Source of the DNA: Ischnura elegans
Lineage: Eukaryota; Arthropoda; Insecta; Odonata; Coenagrionidae
Length of the DNA stretch: 64,000 nt
Assembly: GCF_921293095.1 (NCBI RefSeq)
Contig: NC_060252.1
Location: 40,920,881 to 40,984,880, forward strand
Direction of reading: 5' to 3'
Position 1 is the stretch's first letter; every line of letters starts with the position of its first letter. The notes beneath the pieces were generated by a model. That model did not search any database. It had not been told where the DNA came from and worked only from the letters and a program-made list of their open reading frames with translations. A program made the position numbers and the translations under genes. Below, one piece after another: positions 37,001 through 48,400 of the stretch.

Positions 37001-37161
37001 GAAACACTTCCGCATCTCTCCGGCCACACTTCCCCTCCGTGTACAGGGCCATCGATTTCGCTGACGCCATTGCGTCCTCCTTGCCCTCCCCCCCACCCAA
37101 CGTGTGCCGCTACGATTTGGTGCATAATCGCCTCTCGTTTGCTAACGCGGAACCTTTAGAT
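37001..37161. other. Short GC-richer spacer
   Basis: C-rich sequence between the tandem duplication and the hAT-like element; nothing recognised. Confidence 0.4.
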
Positions 37162-37531
37162 CAGAGGTTTCCAAAATTTACGATGTAAAGGCCACGTTAT
37201 GTATTTGTCACACTTTTGAGGGCCGAAAGAATTGGAAAATGGCAAATCAGTGCCAGTAATTTAATTTCCTTAAAAATTAGAGTACAAACATGAAAACATA
37301 AAAAATTATCGGAAAAAAATCAGGGTAAACAAAGTAGATTCCTGCCTTTAGCTTTATGAAACCAAATTGGTGTGCCAAATGATTTGGTCATTTTGATGTT
37401 AAATTTTCATTATAATCAGGCCTCAGATTAGATTAGCCAATTATAAGTAAAAACGTAGGGATTTGTTCTGCGGGCCGGATGAGATGATGTGTCGGTCCGG
37501 ATGTGCCCGCGGGCCAAAGTTCATGATCATG
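37162..37531. mobile_element. hAT (Charlie-like) non-autonomous fragment
   Basis: The left end CAGAGGTTTCCAAAATTT resembles the CAGTGGTTCCCAAACTTT terminus common in hAT elements. The right side has GCGGGCCGGATG and GCCCGCGGGCC followed by AAAGTTCATGATCATGG, which mirrors the usual GGGCC-AAAGTTTG ending. The interior is AT-rich and non-coding. The right terminal match is poor and no 8-bp duplication is visible, so the boundary is approximate. Confidence 0.5.
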
Positions 37532-38589
37532 GAAGACTAGGTGAGTTTTCTAGGAAACATTTCTGTGCCTAGGATGAAGGCAGCTGCTTTTGTTGAATAG
37601 GGTTGAGATGAAAAAGTTCACAATGGGGAAGATTGTTCATGAGAATCTTGAAAATGTACATTATTTTCATATCTTGAAACTTGAAAATGTACAAATAAAT
37701 TTACCGGTTTTAAATTCCGAAGCCGAAGCTTTAAATGGACAAGCTAATAGCTTTGCTACGATCATGCTGATACATAGTCATGGTAACAATGCCTTCGTAC
37801 ATTGTGTGGATTGCCACTGAGTACAGACTTTAAAAATTGGTACAAGTTTCAATCGCAGTAAAATTAGAAACTTATTTTAAACAAAACGTCTTCAGATATT
37901 AATCATTCATGTGCTGATGATGCTAATTATGTTTTGGATGTAGAAGGTGAGTTTTAGCATCCGAGGGGACGACATAAAAAGAATCGAGGAAGTGCTTGAC
38001 ACGGTGGTAAAAACTAACAAAGGGAAACTATAGGGAAAGATTTAGAGATGGTCGAGACCCCGGAAGAATTAAAAAAGGAAGAAAATAAAACGGAGGAAAC
38101 ACAAAGAGAGTAATTTTTTCGTGTTTAATACGAACCTAGGGCCTTTTACACTATATGCATCAGTATCATTTTTTTAGTATTACAACCGATTTCAATAGGT
38201 TAAATAGAGAGTTTTGCGAGTTACACCCACCTGTATTTCGTCCGAATTAGAACTTCCTTCGTCAAATCAAAGGCGTTCTCTCCATCATTCTATTTATAAA
38301 TCCTGCTTTCCTTTTCCTTCTCCTCGACCGATCCGGCATGAACCTTCAGGATATATTTGGAAATCAACCCCTCATCGCAGATCTATGGGCTATTGATATG
38401 TGCCTCTCCACCTTGACAAGATTGAAGCTCCAAAGAAAAGATCCTCGTAGGAATATGGAATTATTCTAGAGGTATGATAGATGTTCAGCAACATTACAAT
38501 ATTTTTATTCAACACACACTTGCCCATTAAAAACCAAAATTTATAATTGTAATGCGTTACCCTAAAAACTGGAGGTTTTAGAACTGAAA
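37532..38589. other. No feature seen
   Basis: Unannotated; a 76-codon frame at 37590-37820 resembles nothing known. Confidence 0.45.
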
Positions 38590-39345
38590 GGTTCCTTATC
38601 TATGTCTACTTGGCACCAGTAAGCTAAACCAACATAATTTTATCTTACTGATGTTGAGGTTAGGCGAAAACAGCGAACGTTATCTTTGACTTTCAACCTT
38701 CGTTTCAAAATTAAAGGCATAGACTCAATAGTACTTTAATACTTCACCGATATCATAGAAGTATACATTTAAAAATGTGAAAATAATCCTATTTTCATGC
38801 TAACCTAAAATTGAAAACCAAATCTACACTTGCTATAACGAATAATCCCGTAACGAGAATTAAGGTACTGGCAAATTGTGCCAAGAGGTGTGTTGACTGC
38901 ATTGCAAGAGATTATTCGTTGCGGAAAGTCTTAGGAATTGGACTGAAAATAAGGAAGGAGTTTTCATTGAGGAAACAGTTCCAATATCTACTTGGTAAGC
39001 TAAGCCTACATAATTGCAGCAGGTAAACATCGCAATTAGACAGAAGCAGCCTGAACATATTTGATTTTCCATATTTCTTTCGAAATTCAAGTTTAAACCT
39101 TAGTATTTTATTATTTTTCGCCCTATATCAGAATGATAAATTAAAAAAAAACATGAAAGTCCATTTCAGGGCTATCACGCTATTGAAAGCTGAAAATGCA
39201 GGTTTCATTATTGAGTTCAGCCGCGACTAGCAAGGAGGCGCTGTTGAATTGTGGCAAAGGGTTTGTTGACTGCATTGCTGGAGAGCAGGCGTCGCAGAAA
39301 GGCTTGCTTTGCCGCGAAGGAGAGGGATGAGGAGAAGGAAGGCGG
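38590..39345. repeat. Diverged tandem duplication, period about 373 bp
   Basis: Two units align in order. TCTACTTGG lies at about 38607 and 38988, GTAAGCTAA and ACATAATT follow each, and TGTTGACTGCATTG is at 38891 and 39264 with AATTGTG-CAA just before it. Identity is moderate. The second unit runs into a GC-rich stretch (about 39220-39700) containing a 156-codon GTG-initiated frame and a 135-codon frame on the other strand, neither recognisable. Confidence 0.55.
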
Positions 39346-39757
39346 GGTGAGATTCGGGAGGAAATGGCTCGTACAGGAGATTTCGTTAGGCCTGTTTGTG
39401 TTTCGTTTCTGTTGTTTGCAGAGAGAGCGGGGCTCTCTCTTGGCAGGAGGTGGGGTTAATGGGGAAAGGTTGGTGAGCGTGAGAGAGGTTTCAGAGGGAA
39501 GGTGGTGTTTTTGGCGGGTGAACTCCGGGGAGCGCTCAGGAAAAGGTGTTTTCGGAGGTGTAGGAGATGAGATGAGGGAAGCGGGCGAGAGTAGGAGAGG
39601 GTGCCTAAATGAGTTTGAGAGCATGCAGGTTTACTGCAACGTACGTTCGGGTAGGGTTTACGGAACGGTCAGGATGGAGAGGCAAAAAAATTTTCATCAT
39701 ACGAGCTCAAGCCTACGATAGTTTTAGTAATACTCTAAGGATAATATTTGCCCTGAT
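39346..39757. other. GC- and purine-rich island, no gene called
   Basis: Rich in GAG and GGAG on the plus strand. Long frames overlap on both strands as expected where stops are rare. No domain, signal peptide or membrane segment could be argued. Confidence 0.4.
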
Positions 39758-40123
39758 AAAATATCCCTTCCTTGAATATGCAATCCCTAGTGTATAACTG
39801 TAGCCACTCGCGTGAGTGAGTACAAACCACAAACTTGTATGTCTGATGCTGTATTTCGGAGTTTTAGAGATGCATAGATTTTAGGTAGCATAAAGACGGA
39901 GTTTTTTCTATATGTACTTTATTAAGTCCTGGCCATTAGTTTTCCTGTCGGTCCGCCTAGTTCTTAAAAAAAATATCCCTTTTTCAACCATGCAATCTCA
40001 GGTGAAGGACGGTTCGCAAACTGAGTAAAAAGTAACTTGTTTAATGCTGTACTCCAGAGTTTCAGTGATGCATAGATTTCAGGTGACATATAGACGGAGA
40101 ATTTTCCGCATGAATTTCAATAA
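39758..40123. repeat. Tandem duplication, period about 200-212 bp
   Basis: Units begin with AAAATATCCC at 39758 and 39970. Further anchors are ATGCAATC, AACTTGT, ATGCTGTA, GATGCATAGATTT (39869 and 40067), AGGT-CAT or GGTAGCAT, AGACGGAG and AATAAGT. The second unit ends where the inverted LINE 3' end begins. Confidence 0.65.
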
Positions 40124-40255
40124 GTACATCCACATAGTACCCTGCATGCCACCTCTAGGGTGATGGGCAGGGGATGATCAATCACCAGCATGGAAGAGGA
40201 TTCCCACATGCATACCATACGGCCATAAAAATATTACGCATCCTAACACATTATA
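40124..40255 (-). mobile_element. LINE 3'-untranslated region, inverted copy
   Basis: The complement matches 36525-36660. Shared anchors are TATGCATGTGG-AATCC, ATGCTGGTGATTGAT, CCCCTGCC, CACCCTAGAGG, GCAGGGTA and TATGTGGATGTA. No coding sequence is retained. Its orientation is opposite to the 36-kb copy, about 3.5 kb away. Confidence 0.65.
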
Positions 40256-40305
40256 CTTCAGCATTAATGCGAAGAAAAAATTTGAGAACTTCTCCCTAAG
40301 GCAAT
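40256..40305. other. Short spacer
   Basis: Fifty bases between the LINE fragment and the hairpin; nothing else seen. Confidence 0.4.
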
Positions 40306-40357
40306 CTGCCGATGAAGCTATAACATGCAAAAATGCATGTTATAGCTTCATCGGCAG
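40306..40357. repeat. Perfect 24-bp inverted repeat with 4-base loop
   Basis: Arm 40306-40329 (CTGCCGATGAAG ... AACATGCA) is matched without mismatch by 40334-40357, with AAAA as the loop. ATAACATGCATG follows at about 40359, a partial third copy of the arm's end. Perfect pairing in otherwise diverged DNA suggests recent origin or gene-conversion between the arms. Confidence 0.9.
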
Positions 40358-42127
40358 CATAACATGCATGCTTTTAAAAATACTGGGAAAATTTAGAAAT
40401 ATAAATGAGGAGTACATAAGTCAGAAGGCTGCTAACCTATTTGCAAGTGCTAACGCCGCTAAGTTATAGGTTTAGTATACTTTTCAGTCTACCGTCTGGC
40501 CGAGATTTCCATCTGCGTTGTTCCGAAAAGGTCAGCAACACTAACAAGACTATCGAAACGACTTTTCACGTACCTGGCAGCTCTTCCCTGTACGAGTTAT
40601 AACTCTATTTTGTAGCCTTTTTCATTTTTTCATAAGGATCCCTAACACTAACAGCGTATTCGTAATGGAATCCAACGAAGGAGCAGCTAATTTCTCTCAC
40701 TATGTCATCGTATTTTCGAAGTATTCTTTAACAAAATCTTATTTACCATTTATCCTTCATTAACTCTTACTATTTTTACCTGCAGTACTTCTTGATTACT
40801 GCTGATTTATAAGCACGCCTTAAGCTCTAATTAAGCCAGTGTATGAAAAGAAAAATGATAATTAGGTATAGTGGAGTGACCAGCGTTTAAATCCAAGACC
40901 TTACGGTCCGTCGTTTGCGACGTTATTAGGACCACGTATCCACTTAACACTTACATCATAGGTTACAGTTTCCACCGTTGTTGATCAAAAATGCCGGCGA
41001 TACAAATTTGACAAAGCCCTTTTGTCATGAGGAAAGTAAGGGGTCGAAATTGTTAGCAGCTGGAGGAATAACGGAAAATGAAATGAAATGTGTCTCAGGT
41101 GGAGGTTATTTCCCATCCTAACTTGGTTAAATGTTCTGGAAGGTGGATACTTGAGCGTCTGAGGGACCCCTTTAAAACCAAATGGCCAAAAGTGTGGATG
41201 AATGTGTCCCGCCGCTATCCTCGTCACTGCTGCCGAGAGATGGCCCAAAGGCGATTAAACTCGATGTACCGTCGCCGGAGGGCGTAGCCTGTGATGAAAC
41301 GAAATGGACGTCGAAGGGAGATTTTCACACTCACTTGAATGTAGATGACGCACCCGGCGGCGTATTGTTTTAAGGAGACTATAAAGCTCCTGAGTGAGCC
41401 AGAAAAATGTAAACACCTACCGCAACGTCATGAAAAACAATACGATTGTATTTAAACATGTATAAACGTTGATTCTAGTGCAAAATAGGCTCGTAGGCTC
41501 AAACAGAGCATAATTTCGAGTATTTGAGCACCATTCGTAAAAATGAAGGGCCAATATAATTTTCCGTAATTTTTTATTGAGAACAATTTTTGCTTAATTC
41601 ACTGGTTGTATATTATAAGACCCAGCTAATGACCCGCTGAGCGTTCATCGAGTAAACGAGCAAGAATGGGGAATGACATCTCTTTCTATTTAATTTTGCT
41701 TATTTTGCCATTTGCTAATAAATCAGAAGATTTCGGCCTTGTCGAGGTGAATAATTTCAATCGTCTGGCTGATTCTCACGTGTATTAAAAGGAGACATTC
41801 TAGTGATTTTAATTTTCTTACAAGAACAACAGCAAGTTTTTGATTACAGGTACAACTTAGACCGCCTCAAATCTTCATAGTTATGTTGTGTATTCTGACC
41901 CGAGAGTGCATCTTATATATTGATTTAATTTGGTGAATCGTTGAGAGAAGAAATTTGCAGCGAAATGAAACTATTGCAGGTAAATAGAGCCACTCTTACA
42001 CAAATTATTGCTAACAAAAACTTGACGTGATCAGAAATTACGACGTAAGCGCTCCTGGGGGAGGGGGTAACGATTTCGATTATTTCGAGAGTTCGGATAG
42101 TGCTTCTTTGGTTGAAAATTCCCTACT
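40358..42127. other. No gene recognised
   Basis: AT-rich with a GC-richer stretch at about 41010-41380 that holds three short overlapping frames of 63-87 codons. Nothing is recognisable. Confidence 0.45.
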
Positions 42128-42520
42128 CACACACCTTTCATGTCCTTCATATACTCGAGTTGCCTCTTTCTAGGAATTATTTATTTGATTGTATCGAGCA
42201 AGGCTCGGGTCCGAATATCTGCCACGTTCATTGGTTTTTGGAAAACTGGCAACGGCGATTATAAATTTCATGCAATATTCATTTTTAATATACCTATCTA
42301 AATTAAAGTTTGTTATTAGCCGTCGTATCTGCTTTGGCTGTGAAGCCCTTCTTTTTATTTCTCTAGTTTCTTTGAATACACGTTGATGATGCCTAATTTT
42401 TTCAACATAAACTTCGCATCGTCGGCAATAGTGGTTTGCCCATCTTCTGAGTTTGCATGTTCAGCCTAGTGATAGAGTGATACCAAGCTTTTTTTCTTGC
42501 ATAAATACAGATTTTCACTT
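42128..42520. repeat. Single copy of the 57-59 kb array unit
   Basis: Collinear with the units at 57.3-59.2 kb and in the same orientation. Anchors are TTGCCTCTTTC-A, TATAAATTTCATGCAATATTC, GATGATGCCTAATTTTTTC (42385), AAACTTCGCATCGTC, CTGAG-TTGCATGTTCAGCCTA (about 42450) and AGAGTGATACCAAGC. It ends less than 100 bp before the pogo element. No reading frame is conserved. Confidence 0.7.
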
Positions 42521-42807
42521 TGTAGTTAGTAAGGAAGATGTAATGCCATTCTGTACTATTAGATTGGTAATTGATGCATATCGATGGCTAAGTTCTAACA
42601 ACATGTAGGGTAAACTACCCAGTTATTGGCACTTTAAGGACCTTAACGAAGAAAATTAACTCTTGTGATCGTTGTGTCACAACTTCAGTTTATTTATAAC
42701 TTGCCTTAGATCTGAGAGACATGTTGCTTTAGTATTCCCATGTTAGCGATTTATATTATACATACTACTATTTACTAAAAATAATTGTTTAAAAAGTACC
42801 ATAATCC

Positions 42808-42865
42808 CAGTTATTGGCACACTTTATCCAGTTATTGGCACACTGTATTCCAGTTATTGGCACAC
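42808..42865. repeat. Left subterminal repeat cluster, three copies
   Basis: CAGTTATTGGCACAC occurs at 42808-42822, 42829-42843 and 42851-42865 in the same orientation as the terminal copy at 42620-42632. In pogo-type elements the transposase binds the terminal repeats; extra subterminal copies would be additional binding sites, which is inference here. Confidence 0.85.
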
Positions 42866-43498
42866 CAGATTTTCATGCACTGCTTAGCACATTTTCTTTT
42901 AAGTTATAATATAATAATGAAATATAGCCTTTTTCAGCTACTGAATCGATAATTATCTTACCTGTAAGTATATTAAAACAATGAGAGGTGGTTAAATATC
43001 TTAAAATGAAAATCCAATGATTTAACTCTAAAATTTTGCGTTTTAATGATTTTACGCTCAAAACAAATTATTTTTGGACCGTAAAAGTAAAACTTTACAT
43101 GTTTAGTATTTATTTAGATTAATATTTGTTTTGTCTTTTCAAAATATCTATAGATCACTTTGGGAAGTACTGTCCTCAGGAAACTCATAGCATTCATGAC
43201 AAATATATAGATTAAAGACAGTATCATCTGAAAGATGCATTTGGTGTGTTTTTGGGACTCAATTTAGGTGATACAACTTCTTGCAACTACTGCATTCAAT
43301 TCCTACCTTCTTTTGCCCCACAGTGGAGTTACACATACCATTGGTAAATTCCTTCCACTGACAGGTGTGAGTACGACTTTTCTTCCAATGCCAGTGAACG
43401 ATGAGATTCAATGGCGAAAGACTTTAGACATTGTTTTTGTGATAGATAATAGTTGGTGAACGGGGGAAATGATCTCTACGGCCTCTATAATAGAGGAT

Positions 43499-44833
43499 TC
43501 AAAAGGGGGTTCTCAATTGTGTGTGGCGCAGCAGGAATTTCAGATAATGCTGCCTCAGTCTCCACAGAAATCTATCGGTAGTCGTATATTCTGTGTTATG
43601 CTGGTTATGTACAAGTACAATTACTTTCTCACCCGTTCCTTCTTCCTCATTCTCCATCAATTTGCATTGTAATTTGATAGCGCTCCCACAATCTATATAG
43701 AACTCTGAATTCCTCTCCTTTTCCCAAATTTTGTTGAATACTTTAAAAATTTTCACTTTGCTCTTCCCCAACCATCAAAGAAAAATCATCTTATGGAAGT
43801 GGATTCATCTTACAAACTGAGATATTCACACTGACTTTGGATGAACGCTTTCCTAGGCACTTAGAATAATCTATTGCGTCGGCATTCCATGTATATAGAC
43901 CTAATGCCCTGAAACCATTCTTAACTATTCTAGACAAGTCAATGTTGTTCAATATAGCTTAAAGAATGGGAACAAAATCCTCTTTTTTATCGGCGTTAGG
44001 GTTTTTGGTCTATTCGAGTACGGCATCCTTCCGCTTAGTCTTTATTGGCCTAAAGGCAGCCACATCAGCGGGTTGCAATATTTTTGTAGAATTTTGGTAC
44101 AGAGCAATTAGAATAATTTGAGATTCTTTGCATAGCGAACTTCGGTGGCATAGCAGATGGGTTTTGTGGCCATCTACAAACAACACTACTGGTAATGGGA
44201 TTTTATTTTCCAAAAGATAAAGATGAAAAAAATTCCCAATAAATTTAAAAAACACTTCTGACCTCATCCACCCATTGTCACTGCGCCCTATTCCCCATTT
44301 TTTAGGAACCTTTTGGACTATTTTATTAGGGATCCTCTGAAGAAGGTAGATGACCATCGGAGGACACGTATTTCCTGAGGATGAAAAGGTACTTATGACG
44401 GTCAGCGTTGCCTTCACGTGACGGTGGGGGTAACTTCATATACATTTTTTGATTCAGAGGGGCAAGCACTAAGTTCTTTTCAGGGCATGACATGAAATAA
44501 GTTTAGTCGCCAATTAACACGCTATTCAGATCAGAGAGGATATCAAACATGCTTTGTTCTTTAAGAATGTTCTCCACAGTTTTAAACCAGCCTCTGATAT
44601 ATATAGGATATCGCTCACGCATGCACTTGCATCAGTTCTTCTCCTTCAAATGAACGGTAAGAAATTTCAGAGTATCTGCGTAAAAAGCCATGGTACCACT
44701 TATTATCGGGAGTATTGCCCTTAAAAAGATTTCCGTGATTATTTTGCTCGAATTCTTTGACATTATCCCTTATCAATTGTTTTGCTTGGAATTCTTTGAA
44801 ATTATTAATTTGACTATATCCAATTATTGGCAC
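43499..44833 (-). pseudogene. Pogo/Tigger transposase, multiply disrupted
   Basis: Relic of a DDE_1 transposase that would excise and reinsert the element at TA. From 44833 down, the first piece includes WYHGFLRRYSEISYR, the CENP-B/Tc5-type DNA-binding domain end. A frame change follows, then RYPIYIRGWFKTV and a GD-TYF motif at the first catalytic Asp (44506-44508), with TAA at 44503-44505 in place of the usual Glu. After another frame change near 44420 comes the longest open piece (44010-44417). It has NTCPPMVIYLLQRIP, WGIGRSDNGWM, VVLFVDGHKTHL with the second Asp, and LQPADVAAFRP with the third. Two more stops precede KNGFRALGLYTWNADAIDYS near 43853-43920. A 90-codon piece at 43499-43771 may be the tail. 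The N-terminal helix-turn-helix is not found. The order matches insect pogo/Jerky-like transposases. Confidence 0.85.
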
Positions 44834-45042
44834 CCATTTTTCTAGTTATTGGCACCCATGCCAAGTACTGGTTGCACTCATTTCTATGAGCCAAAATATA
44901 AAATACACATTTATACTAGCAATACAATGCATTTGGCGAACAAAATAACTATATAACTGTAGTTGATGAAATTTCCAATACTTGGCACCCAGTGCCAATC
45001 ACTGGAATATAACAATATTTACATACCAGTGATTGGCACCCC
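44820..45042. repeat. Right subterminal repeat cluster, mixed orientation
   Basis: Copies of the GTTATTGGCAC-like motif lie at 44820-44836, 44843-44857, 44975-44991 and 45026-45042 in one orientation, and at about 44860-44871 and 44993-45006 in the other. Variants read TTATTGGCACCC, ATACTTGGCACCC and GTGATTGGCACCCC. Two further inverted copies at 45386-45399 and 45404-45420 form the right terminus. The first two overlap the start of the surviving transposase frame. Confidence 0.8.
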
Positions 45043-45430
45043 ATAAAAATCAATTTTAATTACGATAACAGGCTCTAAGTAAAAAACATCCTCATTGAGC
45101 TATTACTATCACTACAAATATCTAAGTTTCATACTATTTAATGGTTTGATATTGATAAAAAACGCATCCAAATGAAGTAACATTCTTAATTTTCCGCTAA
45201 GAAAACCTTCAATTTCTCCAAAGAATATGCAGCACTTGGTTATATGGTCCACAGTCACTTCTCAAATGGTGTAAGGTGGACGGAACCGCTGACACATATT
45301 AAGTAAACTTCTTTGCTTCTAAATACAGAAGCATCCAAAATGCAATGCATCTCTGTCTCTTAATATCACACAGTTAATTAAAGAGTGCCAACAACTGGGG
45401 GGGTGCCAACAATAGGGCGTTCTACCCTAT

Positions 45431-48400
45431 ATCAAATTCGGCCGGTTTGGGACAGGTATCTTAAAATGAGTGTAATAACATTGAAAAATAAAATACAAGC
45501 AAACAATAACTCTTTGTTTGCAAATGAATGCATCTTTTCCAGTTTTATGAACTTTTGTCTTTCAATTTGAGTGCACAAGTAATAAAATTAATTGTTTTTT
45601 TGCTCTCCTGAAAAGTTATTTTTTTTAGATTCGTGTCGTTAGAACTTAGCCATCGATATATTGCTAAAATTGCATAACGGCGCACGACTTTGGAAGCAGA
45701 TGATTGAAAGTGATTATTGGTGATGGCAGGTGTGGCTAATGTGGGTAACATTCTTTCCTCCCAAAGAATAAGTTTAGATGCAATTTTTATTCTGTAACAT
45801 CATTTTTATTCCTTAGTAGTATTCAATTAACCACATGATTATTTATGTGTTGTAATATAACCTGGAGTTTAGGTCAACGTATTTTATGAAAACAAGTTAT
45901 AGCCAACGTTTCGATTTATTTTAAACCATAGTCAGGGCTATGAAAGAAAAAACATATAATTATAAAAACATGATTATTTTTTAAACATCGAATTGCTCGC
46001 ACCCGTGGTTCTGAGCACCAAAATCATATTTCTGCTTTCCACTTGAGGTGCACGCGTCAAAGTTCGCCAACCTATGGGAACGCTTAAATTTGAAAAAAAG
46101 TGTAATTTATGGTGCATTCAATGTACGGAGTAGGTGAGACTAAAGTGGAATTTCCTCGTGTTTTTGCACAAGCCACGTACTCTTTAGTTCCCCGATCTTC
46201 GAGTAGATGGCGGCGATGGGGGTGGATGGGGATTTTTGCGAGGGAAGAGTTCGTAAGAGAGGTAGTCGTATTCAAATCACGTATCGTCATGAAGGCCTCT
46301 CTCGGGCTAATGGGTGGAAAGGCTACGGTTTCAGATATGCGTGTTATGATTCTTCCCTTCCCTCAATTACGCAAACTTTAAAACGCGCCTTTTCCTTGAT
46401 TCATCTCCGATGTGAGGCTGAAATTTGCATTTTCTTGTTACAAAATGGGACCTCGCGGCGTTACATTATGGGGTAGATGGATTTATAGCCGGGTTGAGAT
46501 CGCATTTTTTTCCTCGCTACCTTCTACTGTTTCATTTTTTTCTAGTCCATCCTGCAACCGCTATCAGCGAATGATCCGCAGAAAGGATAGTGATTCAATC
46601 GTTGCATGCGAGGCTTAGCTAATGTCCTTTTCCCCTATTTTGTATTCTTCGGCTTATTCTTTATTACCTTGAACCTCACCGCATGAGGCGTCGCTAAGGA
46701 GCAGATAGCCTGCATGAGATTCGCGATAAAATATTACCCGCAAGAGGCTAGGCATGTGACTCTCATTAGCGTGGATTACATTTTTATGCCTTGAGTCCAC
46801 GAGGAAAAATTATTTAATGCTCGAAGCTGTAATCAGTTCACCATAGGTTCCTTAGTGACTGGAAGCTAAAGGTCTTTTTAAAGGGCATCTCTCAATCTTT
46901 TAATCTTGTCATACGGTAGTAATATTTCTTAATTATCGCATTAATCGTAAGGGTTTCTTATAATGTATGCTACGTTTTGGTTACTTATGAGGTTAAGCTC
47001 GTGAGTATAATTTCCGCATTAATGTCTTTTATTATGACGTCAAATTTATAGCATCTTGTCACACTAACTGATATCTTTAATTACAGGCCTTAAAGAAACC
47101 ATTAAAATGTATGCTTTGTTGACCTCAATGTGTAAAAACTCTACTGTTTCATAAATAATGTAAAAAATTTCTTCAACAAGATTTAAATTATCTTATGATT
47201 ACCTACGTTTGTTAAAATATTTCTCTCGTAGGAGTATCGTCAATTTTGGCTAGTTCAATTTTATTCAATGCCATTTGAATCCATATTTTTTATCTAGGTA
47301 ATTAGAAAGGATATTATGAAGTATTATGGATATAATGTTCGGCCGTTTAATTCCTCCTTAGATTCTAATTTTCGGAACACGGGTTTTTTTTAAGCCCCTT
47401 CGTACCTATGATGTTGCAAATTATAACGAATTGACAGTTGATCGTAATCTAAAGGATATATTAATTTAATCATTATCCAACTAGATCGGAGAAGATATTA
47501 TTTTTGAAGGCCCTTTGGCGAGCTTAGGTACATTTTATGGCCCGATCCCTTTATTTACGCAATTATCTTATTGTGAGTACACACCTGTATCCCGAGAAAG
47601 CATATTGAATTAAAGAGTACAATTTAGAGGCTTTGAAAGGTCTATTTATTAAATATAGTTACCTTGAGCGGAGAGGAAGATTCAACTGCTTAAAGTTTAC
47701 GGCTTTCGTCGCAAATGCCAAATTCTTGGTATGGCCTCATTCACTTTACTTTAGAGTACTTTAGATTATCTCCCAGGTGTCGTTCATGGAAGGTGGGTCA
47801 AAGCGTTGAGTTGTCTTCCGTGCTATTTATTACCGAGTGATTCATTTCTCACCATTCATTTCTCTCAGACTTATCACACGCAATTGGATTTTAGGCTTTG
47901 GTAACACTCATAATAATTTCTTCAAATCCATATAAATTTAAATTTTTGGTAATATATTTCATGAATTTTGGTTGGAATGAACTAATTGTTAGCTGACCGT
48001 TTTTCAATAATCATTCATTCTTATCGTCATCCATGATCAATGTTTCTGAAATTTAAAGTGTTGGTATTATTTGCTGCGTGTGTTCATAATTATCATTGTT
48101 GCAGCGTCACGACTACGTATACCATTTACCTTTCCATTTTGAATGAATGTGCTTAAATTTTGGGGGATTTTAATACTATGGAGTTGGTTAACACGAAAAC
48201 TCCGTCTCCTCCATTCCTTCCGTAAAACCTGAGGGAGAGTTGGCAGTCCAATACATTGATTTTTGTTCAGTTTCGTTAAAAATTGATCTATTAAGAATAA
48301 AATTTTTGACAATTTTAATGATTAACATGTTTTGCCTTACCATTTTTATATTTATCCTTAGAGAATTTGCATATTTCCCCACCTCCTTGAAGAGTATTTC

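Larger units (their letters stand above)
42608..45428 (-). mobile_element. Pogo/Tigger-type DNA transposon, complete but inactive
   Basis: The ends are inverted: GGGTAAACTACCC then AGTTATTGGCAC on the left, and on the complement of the right GGGTAGAACGCCC then TATTGTTGGCAC. Each end is flanked by TA (42606-42607 and 45429-45430), the target expected for Tc1/mariner-superfamily pogo elements. The span is about 2.8 kb. The transposase relic lies on the minus strand between clusters of a subterminal motif with consensus CAGTTATTGGCAC. Three copies follow the left end and at least six lie between 44820 and 45042, plus those in the termini. Confidence 0.85.

Noticed and set aside
39251..39721. 156-codon open frame
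   Set aside because: It begins with GTG inside a tandemly duplicated region and overlaps a 135-codon frame on the other strand.
45900..45950. Motif GCCAACGTTTCG ... GTCAGGGCT as a terminal repeat
   Set aside because: No inverted or direct partner was found nearby, so no element could be delimited.
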